51,510 nt of DNA from Clostridia bacterium (lineage in GTDB: Bacteria; Bacillota; Clostridia; UMGS1840): assembly GCA_017625695.1 (NCBI GenBank), contig JAGAKI010000019.1, forward strand, positions 1 to 51,510, in the 5' to 3' direction. A program made the position numbers and the translations under genes. This document shows, in pieces, positions 16,313-23,099 of the stretch. The notes under the pieces were generated by a model. It saw only the letters and a list, made by a program, of their open reading frames with translations. It did no database searches and was not told the DNA's origin. How positions within the stretch are numbered: position 1 is the stretch's first letter; each line of letters begins with the position of its first letter.

Positions 16313-17224
16313 ATGATTATTGCGATTTTACTGGTCATTGCTATTGTGATTCTGATTTCCTGCATTAAAATTGTTCCGCAGGCAAGTGTTTTTGTAGTGG
16401 AACGTCTGGGTGCATTTCATGCAGCCTGGGATGTAGGATTGCATTTTAAAATTCCGATTATCGAACGTGTGGCAAAGGTTGTCAGCTTAAAAGAAAAAGT
16501 GGCTGATTTTGCTCCTCAGCCGGTAATTACCAAGGATAACGTTACTATGCAGATTGATACCGTTGTGTACTATCAGATTACCGATGCGAAACTTTATTGC
16601 TACGGGATCGACCGTCCGATTTCTGCAATTGAAAATTTGACTGCGACCACCCTGCGTAATATCGTGGGTGATCTGGAACTTGATGAAACCTTAACTTCCA
16701 GAGATACTGTCAATACCAAAATGCGTTCTATTTTGGATGAAGCAACCGACGCCTGGGGTATCAAGATTAACCGTGTGGAATTAAGAAATATTTTACCGCC
16801 CCGTGAAATTCAGGATGCAATGGAAAAACAGATGAAAGCAGAACGTGAACGCCGTGAAGCAATCTTAAAAGCAGAAGGGGAAAAACGTTCTCAGATTCTG
16901 GTGGCAGAAGGGGAAAAACAGGCAACTATTTTAAAAGCAGAAGCAGAAAAAGAATCTGCAATTTTAAAAGCAGAAGCAAAACGAGAAGCACAGATTCGGG
17001 AAGCAGAAGGGGAAGCTCAGGCAATTTTAGAAGTACAGAAAGCAACTGCGGAAGGTCTTCGTATGATAAAAGAAGTTGGTATGGATGATTCTGTATTGAA
17101 ACTTCGCAGCTTGGAAGCTTTTGAAAAAGCTGCCGATGGTCAGGCAACAAAAATCATCATTCCCTCTGATATTCAGGGGGTTGCAGGTCTTGCAACTTCT
17201 GTCAAAGAATTTTTAAAAGACTAA
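16313..17224 (+). CDS. SPFH/stomatin-like membrane scaffold protein (QmcA/paraslipin type)
   Basis: A protein of 303 aa. An N-terminal membrane anchor (IAILLVIAIVILISCIKIV) leads into an SPFH/PHB domain with FVVERLGAFHAAWDVGLHFKIP and MQIDTVVYYQITDAK. A long charged coiled coil follows at about residues 165-250, built on repeated LKAEGEK/LKAEAEK units. The C-terminal LRSLEAFEKAADGQATKIIIP segment is typical of the QmcA/paraslipin group. These proteins form oligomeric rings or cages at the membrane and usually partner with NfeD proteins, as here. The coiled-coil repeats are also repetitive at the DNA level. Confidence 0.9.
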   Translation: MIIAILLVIAIVILISCIKIVPQASVFVVERLGAFHAAWDVGLHFKIPIIERVAKVVSLKEKVADFAPQPVITKDNVTMQIDTVVYYQITDAKLYCYGIDRPISAIENLTATTLRNIVGDLELDETLTSRDTVNTKMRSILDEATDAWGIKINRVELRNILPPREIQDAMEKQMKAERERREAILKAEGEKRSQILVAEGEKQATILKAEAEKESAILKAEAKREAQIREAEGEAQAILEVQKATAEGLRMIKEVGMDDSVLKLRSLEAFEKAADGQATKIIIPSDIQGVAGLATSVKEFLKD

Positions 17225-17233
17225 GATGTAAAT

Positions 17234-17266
17234 AAACAGACACTCTCTGATTGAGAGTGTCTGTTT
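17234..17266 (+). terminator. Hairpin terminator after the SPFH gene
   Basis: A perfect 14-bp stem (AAACAGACACTCTC / GAGAGTGTCTGTTT) with loop TGATT. The T-tract after the stem is short, so termination may be partial. Confidence 0.65.
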
Positions 17267-17291
17267 CATAAGAAAGGTAATTTGATAGAAC

Positions 17292-17771
17292 ATGGAAAAA
17301 ATCGAAAAAACCAATGCAATGCGAATTTTAGATAAACAAAAAATTACATATGCAGTAGAAACCTACGATGCATCTGATGGTGCCATTGACGGCGTAACCG
17401 TTGCCGGGAAAATTGGTCAGGATGCAAAATTTGTATATAAAACTTTGGTGACTCAAGGAAAAAGTAAAAATTATTTTGTGTTTGTGATTCCTGTGGAAAA
17501 AGAATTGGATTTAAAAGCTGCAGCCAAATCAGTTGGAGAAAAATCTGTAGAAATGATTGCAGTAAAAGATATCAATAAAATTACCGGATATATCCGTGGC
17601 GGCTGCTCTCCCGTTGGCATGAAAAAACAGTTCCGGACCGTGATTGACGCATCTGCAAAAGATTTAGAATTCTTTTTTGTCAGCGGTGGAAAAATCGGAC
17701 TGCAACTGAAACTGAATCCCGTATCTTTGGCGGAATTGATTTGTGCTGATTTTTGTGAAATTACTTTTTAG
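17292..17771 (+). CDS. ybaK: YbaK/EbsC family aminoacyl-tRNA deacylase
   Basis: A protein of 159 aa of the YbaK/ProX-like family, which hydrolyses mischarged Cys-tRNA(Pro). Recognisable blocks are KFVYKTLVTQGKSKNYFVFVIPVEKELDLKAAAK (the substrate pocket Lys is expected here), then TGYIRGGCSPVGMKKQFRTVID and a C-terminal GGKIGLQLKLNP. Length and motif order are normal. It stands alone between a terminator and a repeat-rich region. Confidence 0.9.
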   Translation: MEKIEKTNAMRILDKQKITYAVETYDASDGAIDGVTVAGKIGQDAKFVYKTLVTQGKSKNYFVFVIPVEKELDLKAAAKSVGEKSVEMIAVKDINKITGYIRGGCSPVGMKKQFRTVIDASAKDLEFFFVSGGKIGLQLKLNPVSLAELICADFCEITF

Positions 17772-17775
17772 TCCC

Positions 17776-17788
17776 GATTTGACACGAG
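17776..17788 (+). repeat. GA(C/T)TTGACACGAG repeat, left of unit A
   Basis: GATTTGACACGAG lies just after ybaK. Its inverse, CTCGTGTCAAGTC, occurs at 19825-19837 after the next gene. A second such pair is at 19992-20004 and 20622-20634. Confidence 0.6.
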
Positions 17789-17989
17789 CGTTGCAAGGCA
17801 ACGCAGCGATATAAATTCCTGACGGAATTTGCGATATATCCTTGCGGATGCGATATACCTAAAGGTGCGATATCTCCCTTCGGGACGAGAAAAGGGAATT
17901 TATATTATATCGCAACGGAGCAAAGCGGAGTTATATCGCATTTGAACAGAGTGAAAATATATCGCACGAACAGAGTGAGTATATCGCCA
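17786..17989. repeat. Intergenic palindromic repeat built on GCGATAT
   Basis: About 200 bp hold four direct copies of GCGATAT (17806, 17831, 17850, 17867), then four inverted copies ATATCGC (17907, 17933, 17959, 17981). Small hairpins fill the gaps: GCGTTGC/GCAACGC, AAATTCC/GGAATTT, ACC/GGT and CTCCC/GGGACGAG. GAACAGAGTGA occurs twice near the right end. The stretch opens an apparent frame from 17942, but this is repeat DNA, not coding sequence. Confidence 0.7.
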
Positions 17990-18067
17990 AAACAAGTTGC
18001 ATCTAAACCTTATGCCTCGCAATTAAAGAGTATCGAATATTGTCGAAAAGGAAAGAAGGTATCATTT

Positions 18068-19807
18068 ATGAAAAAAATGTTTGCAGTGCTTATCATTTTG
18101 GTATGTTTTAGTTCTTCGTTTGTAGTTTATGCAGATACAAATGGTGAGTATAATTGTAGCGATTGGGCAAAAGAAAGCATTGACAGAGCTTTTAACACCT
18201 ATCTTTTAGATGGTGAAAAAGAGTATGAATTCAAAACTAATATTTCTCGCTTGGATTTTTGCGAATTGATATTTAATCTGGTTATACAGACACCTTATTT
18301 TCAAACATGGTGTGAAGAAAATCCTGAGGGGAATGGGGAAGAGTTTCCATCTTTTATAGAGAAATCTTTTGTTGATACAGAAGCTGAAGAAGTGCTTTTC
18401 TTACATCACATTGGAATTATTAATGGAAAAACAGAAACTGAATTTGCACCTAACGACAATCTTACCCGTGAAGAAGCGGCAACTATTATTGTACGTATGA
18501 TAGATATTGCAACTCCAATGGAAGCAACAGAAGTTTGGTATGAGTATAATGATTTAGGCGACATATCCGATTGGGCGATGAGTCCCGTTCAGAGAATAAG
18601 CAATTTGGGATTTATGAAAGGTGTTGGAGAAAATAAATTTGCTCCCAAGGATACATATACGACGGAACAGGCAGTTGTTACAGTTGTTAGAGTTTTTGAT
18701 GCCAATTACATAAATTGGATTGCTGAAATTATAAAAAAAGAAGCAGGCGAGCTTGGTTATGTATACGAAAATGACACATGGAATTATGTAACATATGATA
18801 TGGCGGTTGGAAGAAGAGTTAAGCCTATTGACGTTAACAAAGATGAATTTAAAGTGCATAAAAACGAAAAATTTGCCTTTGATAATAAAAATGTATATCT
18901 TATGGGGAATAAGATAGAAGATGCTGACCCGATGACATTTCAAATTATTACTGATGATGGGAAGATGCGTTATGCTAAAGACAAAAAATCAGTATACATC
19001 TACCTTGAAGATGGTGCAATTATGAAAGTTATCGGTGCAGATCCGGGAACATTTGAAGTGTTGGATTATCCTTATGCAAAAGATAAGAATGATGCATATA
19101 ATGGATGCTTACCGCTGTATGTAGATGATGTTACAAAATTTGAGGTTGTCGAAAGCGGTGACGGATGGACAAGAATCAGTTTTCCGGATTCGTTTTTAAC
19201 AACAGCATTAAATTCCAAGGAAGTTGCAGAATACAATAATAAGAAATACGGATTTATTGATACAGCAGTTATATATTCTGAGCAAGGAAAGGCTAAAACG
19301 GAAAAATTAATTTATGAGGGATACAGAATTATGGAAGAAAAAACGGATATATGGACGATTGAAGAAAAGGAAAACTTTATAGTTGAAATGAGCCAATATA
19401 TAGCAGAAAAATGCGAGTATGGAGATAATATGGGAAATTTGAATGAAGAACAGAGAGTTTTCTATATTACGCAGGCTCTAGAAATGGAAGTAAATAATGG
19501 TGGTTTTTCGCAATTCTTCTTTAACTCAGATGGGTGTTTTGGCAATGAAATTGTTTCTTCTTTTGAAAAAATAGGTGCTATGAAAACGGCAGAGATTTGC
19601 AAAAAGGCGATTAGCATATATGGAGATAAAGTTCCAACTGACAGAGATGAAAGAGAAGATGTTTTAACTCCTGATGATGAAAAAGAGGAAGAAAGAATAG
19701 AAGAAATACTTAACGAATGTGATGATGCTTTCTTTGAATATGAAGATGATTTACTTGAATTAAATTATCAGTTTATTATTAACAATAAAGAATCGTTTTT
19801 GAAATAA
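18068..19807 (+). CDS. Secreted SLH - DKNYY-like - DUF4375-like chimeric protein
   Basis: A protein of 579 aa. The signal peptide (MKKMFAVLIILVCFSSSFVVYA) is followed by SLH-like repeats over about residues 30-210 (LHHIGIINGKTETEFAPND, LTREEAATIIVRMID, NLGFMKGVGENKFAPKD). A middle part has DKNYY-style repeats (FAFDNKNVYLMGNKIED, YAKDKKSVYIYLED, YAKDKNDAYN). The C-terminal ~110 residues match the DUF4375/DMP19 pattern: YITQALEMEVNNGGFSQFFF, then a DDAFFEYEDDLLELNYQ end. DUF4375 proteins are normally thought of as cytoplasmic, so a signal peptide plus SLH fusion is odd. The start is ATG 18068 after AAAGAAGG. Base use is more AT-rich than the neighbours, and repeats on both sides suggest acquired DNA. 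Confidence 0.7.
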   Translation: MKKMFAVLIILVCFSSSFVVYADTNGEYNCSDWAKESIDRAFNTYLLDGEKEYEFKTNISRLDFCELIFNLVIQTPYFQTWCEENPEGNGEEFPSFIEKSFVDTEAEEVLFLHHIGIINGKTETEFAPNDNLTREEAATIIVRMIDIATPMEATEVWYEYNDLGDISDWAMSPVQRISNLGFMKGVGENKFAPKDTYTTEQAVVTVVRVFDANYINWIAEIIKKEAGELGYVYENDTWNYVTYDMAVGRRVKPIDVNKDEFKVHKNEKFAFDNKNVYLMGNKIEDADPMTFQIITDDGKMRYAKDKKSVYIYLEDGAIMKVIGADPGTFEVLDYPYAKDKNDAYNGCLPLYVDDVTKFEVVESGDGWTRISFPDSFLTTALNSKEVAEYNNKKYGFIDTAVIYSEQGKAKTEKLIYEGYRIMEEKTDIWTIEEKENFIVEMSQYIAEKCEYGDNMGNLNEEQRVFYITQALEMEVNNGGFSQFFFNSDGCFGNEIVSSFEKIGAMKTAEICKKAISIYGDKVPTDRDEREDVLTPDDEKEEERIEEILNECDDAFFEYEDDLLELNYQFIINNKESFLK

Positions 19808-19824
19808 AACGAGAACACGATGTA

Positions 19825-19866
19825 CTCGTGTCAAGTCTATAAAATTTAAAAGATTAGTTTGCCGAT
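19825..19866 (+). repeat. 42-bp direct repeat, copy 1 (after unit A)
   Basis: It begins CTCGTGTCAAGTC and ends ATTAGTTTGCCGAT. The copy at 20622-20663 matches at 37 of 42 positions. Both copies start 18-30 nt after a gene stop. Confidence 0.75.
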
Positions 19867-20052
19867 AATAAATATTTACATATCGGGCAGGAAAATCTAA
19901 TATTCCTGCGGGTTCTAATGGAATTTGTTCAAGTTAAAACAGTGAAAAGTTTAAGAAAAATATAGTAGATCCTATTATTCACTGTTCTCCTGACTTGACA
20001 CGAGTAAGAATTGTGTCGAAAGATTGGTATTTATGTTGAAAGGTGTAAAAAT
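19867..20052. other. Spacer between the two accessory units with dyads
   Basis: No gene was seen. GCAGGAA/TTCCTGC and AACAGTGAA/TTCACTGTT form hairpins in this stretch. GACTTGACACGAG at 19992-20004 is the left repeat of unit B. Confidence 0.4.
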
Positions 20053-20592
20053 ATGAAGAAAACATTTTTAATACTTTCTATTGTTTTGGCTTTTGTTTTA
20101 GCAATATGTGCATTTAATTATAAATGGATATATTATCGTTTTTATCCTTTTGACAGAATTACGGGAGAGTATGAAATTACTGTAAATGGTAAAGAAGTAA
20201 ATACCATTGAAGAATATTATGAGTATGAAAATGGCGGTAAAATCAGGCTTGAAAATGATACTGAAAACTTTAAAATTAAAGCAGGTAAATATGGCCCATA
20301 TAAAATTGGTTTTGTTATAAGTGATGAAAAACTACACGAATTAACAAAAGACGATAGGTTTATTGATTATGGAAATGTGGACTTGTCCATAATTTGTTTT
20401 GAAACAAATTGGTGGCATATTTCGGAACTAGATATTGAAATTGATATTCGCAAAGAAAATGATGAATGGTTTGTCTGCTACGATGTTGAATATTCTAATG
20501 CGTTGGAAAACGATGAAGAATTAGGACAAAGAGTGACAAAGAAAGTTTTGTTAAGTGAAGTTTCCAAATCAGATATATATGTTGGAATATAA
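20053..20592 (+). CDS. Membrane-anchored or secreted protein of unknown function
   Basis: A protein of 179 aa. One N-terminal hydrophobic helix (LILSIVLAFVLAICAF) ends without a clear cleavage or lipobox motif. The remaining ~150 residues are acidic and beta-rich, with aromatic clusters (YKWIYYRFYPF, ETNWWHI, EEYYEYE). I recognise no family. GAAAGGTG lies 8 nt before ATG 20053. The gene is AT-rich and sits between inverted GACTTGACACGAG copies (19992 and 20622), like its neighbour upstream. An extracytoplasmic role is inferred from the topology only. Confidence 0.6.
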   Translation: MKKTFLILSIVLAFVLAICAFNYKWIYYRFYPFDRITGEYEITVNGKEVNTIEEYYEYENGGKIRLENDTENFKIKAGKYGPYKIGFVISDEKLHELTKDDRFIDYGNVDLSIICFETNWWHISELDIEIDIRKENDEWFVCYDVEYSNALENDEELGQRVTKKVLLSEVSKSDIYVGI

Positions 20593-20621
20593 AGCCTGAA
20601 TGTCATTATGGTTTATTTTTA

Positions 20622-20663
20622 TTCGTGTCAAGTCCATACAGTTTAAAACATTAGTTTGCCGAT
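20622..20663 (+). repeat. 42-bp direct repeat, copy 2 (after unit B)
   Basis: TTCGTGTCAAGTC...ATTAGTTTGCCGAT, 37 of 42 bp identical to 19825-19866. Confidence 0.75.
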
Positions 20664-20720
20664 TTGTGGAACATTTTTCCTTATTGTGTTGTCTTAATTG
20701 GTAGAAAGGTGGGATGGATC

Positions 20721-20954
20721 ATGAAAAAAATATGCTGCATGATGGTGTTGCTTTTTTGCAGAACATTATCAACTAATTCCGCTCAGGAAAAAGGATTGCA
20801 ACCTCTGTCTGCTTTGCAAGTTCAGGATTCTATACAGCAAGACATGATTCAAAACGATTTAGTATATCATGGGGAAGAACATGAGTTTCACGATTTGGTA
20901 TACCGTGGGGAAAAAATCACGATTATACAATTATCGGAAGCTGCTCCCCAATAA
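20721..20954 (+). CDS. Small secreted peptide of unknown function
   Basis: A protein of 77 aa with a short, cysteine-containing signal-like start (MKKICCMMVLLFCRTLS) and a hydrophilic remainder. The heptad-like motif DLVYHGE is repeated as DLVYRGE 13 residues later. AAAGGTGGG precedes the ATG at 20721 by 10 nt. It lies after the second 42-bp repeat and is closed by a strong terminator. No homology is recognised; expression is plausible but unproven. Confidence 0.45.
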   Translation: MKKICCMMVLLFCRTLSTNSAQEKGLQPLSALQVQDSIQQDMIQNDLVYHGEEHEFHDLVYRGEKITIIQLSEAAPQ

Positions 20955-20978
20955 TATCGGACGGTTTATGATAAAACA

Positions 20979-21009
20979 AAAACCCGAATGCAAAATGCAT
21001 TCGGGTTTT
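20979..21009. terminator. Bidirectional terminator between converging genes
   Basis: A 14-bp stem, AAAACCCGAATGCA / TGCATTCGGGTTTT, with an AAA loop. A/T-rich flanks on both sides allow it to serve the plus-strand peptide gene and the minus-strand zinc-ribbon gene. Confidence 0.85.
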
Positions 21010-21022
21010 ATGTTTTTTGAAA

Positions 21023-21292
21023 TTATTCAGCAGCTTTGATTTCTTCAAAACATGCACTGCAATAAACCGGTTTGTCATCTCTGGGGATGAAAGGAACTTT
21101 TGCTTCTCCGCCACATTTAGCGCAAACAGCAGTGTGCAGTTCTCTTTTCGCACCTTTTCTTGCGGTTCTGCAATCTTTACATCTGGAAGGTTTGTTCTGG
21201 AAACCTTTTTCAGCGTAGAATTCCTGTTCACCAGCAGTGAATACAAATTCAGCTCCACAGTCTTTGCAGATTAAAGTTTCGTCTTGATACAT
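21023..21292 (-). CDS. Zinc-ribbon domain protein
   Basis: A protein of 89 aa with four CxxC pairs: CKDCG, CKDCR, CAKCG and CSAC. The first two frame a typical 'probable zinc-ribbon' domain (ICKDCGAEFVFTAGEQEFY...PSRCKDCR), and the last two form a second knuckle ending PVYCSACFEEIK. Small proteins of this type are common in Clostridia, highly expressed and of unknown function; nucleic-acid or protein binding is assumed. AGGAGAG lies upstream of the ATG at 21292. It shares a bidirectional terminator with the converging gene. Confidence 0.8.
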   Translation of the reverse strand: MYQDETLICKDCGAEFVFTAGEQEFYAEKGFQNKPSRCKDCRTARKGAKRELHTAVCAKCGGEAKVPFIPRDDKPVYCSACFEEIKAAE

Positions 21293-21394
21293 GAGTTTTA
21301 CTCTCCTTAGGTAATAATTTATAATGAAAATGTTTTTTTAACGCTTGCGATAACGGAACCATGCCTCACTTTTGATGCAGTGTTCTTTTAGGCA

Positions 21395-21958
21395 TTACAA
21401 ATTGAAAAGTGGGGCAGCCTTTTTCTTGATTCTTTGCAAGGCATTATCGATGGACTTTGGTGTTTTACCAAGGACAGTTGCTACTTCTTTGTACGACATA
21501 CCGGAGTTAACAAGATAAAGTACCGAAAGTTCAAATTTACTGAGTGTTGTTTTCAGCTTTTCATTTGCAATTTTGAAATCTTCATGGTCGAAGAAGGTTT
21601 CTTCAGGACCGGTGGTGGACAAGCTTTTGACAATGGTTTCATCTGCTTCAATTGACACCGATTCATTTAAAGGGGAGTGCTTGAGTCTGAGAGAATTTTT
21701 GATTGCAGTCTTTAATCGCAATACGATACACCGCTTCGCAAATAGTTCAAAGGGGACGCCTTTGGTTTCGTCAAAATTTTTAATTGCTGTAAACAAACCA
21801 ATCATACCTTCCTGGATGAGGTCATCATGATCGGCACCCGCCAAAAAATATTTGAAAGCGACGGAACGGATAAAAGGTTTAAAAAATACAAAGATTTCAT
21901 CCAATACAGTTTCGTCCAGTGACTTTGCTTTTTTTATCAGATGATCATTGAATTCCAT
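21395..21958 (-). CDS. SigH-like sigma-70 family factor
   Basis: A protein of 187 aa. Region 2 contains GADHDDLIQEGMIGLFTAIKN, the core-binding and -10 recognition part. Region 4 contains LSVLYLVNSGMSYKEVATVLGKTPKSIDN, the helix-turn-helix for the -35 element. Region 3 is reduced. Length and the DLIQEGMIGLFTAI signature match SigH/Spo0H, the factor for entry into sporulation and competence, though the gene could encode a paralogue. GAAGGA lies 12 nt before the ATG. A sigma-A-type promoter is upstream (21993-22021). Confidence 0.8.
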   Translation of the reverse strand: MEFNDHLIKKAKSLDETVLDEIFVFFKPFIRSVAFKYFLAGADHDDLIQEGMIGLFTAIKNFDETKGVPFELFAKRCIVLRLKTAIKNSLRLKHSPLNESVSIEADETIVKSLSTTGPEETFFDHEDFKIANEKLKTTLSKFELSVLYLVNSGMSYKEVATVLGKTPKSIDNALQRIKKKAAPLFNL

Positions 21959-21992
21959 ATTACCGATTCGTCCTTCTCAAAACTCTTTATAC

Positions 21993-22021
21993 ATTATTGC
22001 ATAATTTTGAGTGCTTGTCAA
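21993..22021 (-). promoter_or_regulatory. Sigma-A promoter of the SigH-like gene
   Basis: On the minus strand TTGACA (22016-22021), 17 bp, AATAAT (21993-21998). Confidence 0.65.
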
Positions 22022-22124
22022 GCATTTTTTGCAAATTTTACAAATAAATATTTGTCGGATTGACAGCTATTGTGCTAAATTGACAAAATGCAGCATCGGT
22101 TTTAACACAAATTACCAAAATAGC

Positions 22125-22670
22125 TTATCGAAAGGACTCTAATATTTCTAAAAGCTCATATTCCGAGTCGATAAAAATTCCGGCTTCTAAAATTTCTTTA
22201 TCTTCTTTGGTTAAAAGATTCAGGTTAATGGATTGTTCGGTAATTAACTGTGTTTTATCTTTGCTTTTGGTCACTACAATTTTTCCATCTTTCAAAAACA
22301 GGAGAAAATGATCGTCACATTCGGTTCCTTCCTTTTGTTCTGCCACTACCAGGGATTCGTTGAAATTCAGAACGCTCCATTCGGGATGCAATTGCACTGT
22401 TTCTTCCATGGATTTTCCGACTAAGTCTTCCGGTAGAGATAAAAGTCTGGTTTTGGAGTGACCACATTCGTAAAGCGTTGTAAGCTCTAAAGAAGCATTT
22501 TCCGACAAGACGCTGTGATTGGCGGGTTTCAGTACTCCTGTGGTTTTCGGGGAGAGGGTGGAAACCAAAAAAAATCCTGCAACACACAGTGTAAAAAAGA
22601 CAATAGCTCCTTTTATCATTCGCTTTTGTTTTCGTTTTCGTTGCTGTTCGTGATAAAATCCGGGTAACAT
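22125..22670 (-). CDS. BofC C-terminal-domain-like sporulation protein
   Basis: A protein of 181 aa with a basic N-terminus (RKRKQKR), a single TM helix (GAIVFFTLCVAGFFLVSTL, about 20-40) and an extracytoplasmic part. The TLYECGHSKTRLLSLPEDLVG segment, then SMEETVQLHPEWSVLNF, and a late Cys-His pair before LLFLKDGKIVV match, as I remember it, the BofC C-terminal domain of Clostridia. BofC modulates the SpoIVB/sigma-K checkpoint in Bacillus; the clostridial role is less certain. AGGAAGG precedes the ATG. It sits near a SigH-like gene, which fits sporulation. Confidence 0.6.
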   Translation of the reverse strand: MLPGFYHEQQRKRKQKRMIKGAIVFFTLCVAGFFLVSTLSPKTTGVLKPANHSVLSENASLELTTLYECGHSKTRLLSLPEDLVGKSMEETVQLHPEWSVLNFNESLVVAEQKEGTECDDHFLLFLKDGKIVVTKSKDKTQLITEQSINLNLLTKEDKEILEAGIFIDSEYELLEILESFR

Positions 22671-23027
22671 ATGCTCACCTTCCTTTTGGTGTCATTATTT
22701 CCCTAAACAGAAAAAATATGCAGACAGGATTCAAAACAAACCGTTCATTTTGTTATGAAACTAAAAGAAATTGGTAATACTACCAAAAGAAAACGGAAGG
22801 AAAAACCGGTGAATTTTCGTTTTGATTCATATTCCAACACTCATTTTAAACGGGCATAAAAGGAACATAGCGGGCAATTTGTTCGTCTATTCTTACGATT
22901 GTGGAATTTGTTTGGCTGTTTTTTCAGAAAATGGTCGGTTATAATCCCATATAAACATAGCGTTTTCAATGGTTTTTTATTGTGTCTGAAAAACTTGTGA
23001 AATTCCAAAAAAAATGATAGAAAACTA
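22671..23027. other. Upstream region of the microcompartment operon, no gene seen
   Basis: This AT-rich region contains no supported coding sequence and no recognisable cobalamin riboswitch elements. A reverse frame at 22841-23128 is low-complexity, overlaps the operon promoter and is rejected. Any activator or catabolite site would be here, but I cannot point to one with confidence. Confidence 0.4.
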
Positions 23028-23056
23028 TTGACAAAAACAAAAAAAAAGAGTATAAT
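23028..23056 (+). promoter_or_regulatory. Consensus sigma-A promoter of the BMC operon
   Basis: TTGACA (23028-23033), exactly 17 bp, TATAAT (23051-23056): a perfect consensus promoter. One this strong for a catabolic locus implies tight repression. Confidence 0.88.
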
Positions 23057-23073
23057 ACAGACAAAAACAAAAA
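23030..23073 (+). promoter_or_regulatory. Putative operator: direct repeat GACAAAAACAAAAA
   Basis: Identical 14-bp copies start at 23030 and 23060, 30 bp (about three helical turns) apart. The first overlaps the -35 box and the second covers the expected transcription start. DeoR-family sugar regulators often bind A-rich direct repeats, and a DeoR-type gene ends this locus. The assignment is inferred. Confidence 0.45.
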
Positions 23074-23099
23074 TAAACACAGAAAAAGGGGTTTTGATT

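Noticed and set aside
16850-17010. Repetitive DNA that could be mistaken for a CRISPR or tandem array
   Set aside because: The repetition encodes the coiled coil of the SPFH protein; there are no regular repeats with unique spacers.
16926-17150. Leucine-rich reverse frame within the SPFH gene
   Set aside because: It is an antisense artefact of the repetitive LKAEGEK coiled-coil codons.
17942-18067. N-terminal extension of the SLH-DUF4375 gene back to 17942
   Set aside because: These codons translate the GCGATAT repeat; a signal peptide and binding site mark ATG 18068 as the real start.
22940-22975. Catabolite-response (cre)-like site TTGAAAACGCTATG on the minus strand
   Set aside because: The right half-site does not match the palindromic consensus, so the match is too weak to annotate.
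22671-23027. Possible cobalamin riboswitch before the B12-dependent operon
   Set aside because: I looked for the usual conserved B12-box-like and multi-helix features and saw none; the leader from the promoter to the aldolase is only about 40 nt.
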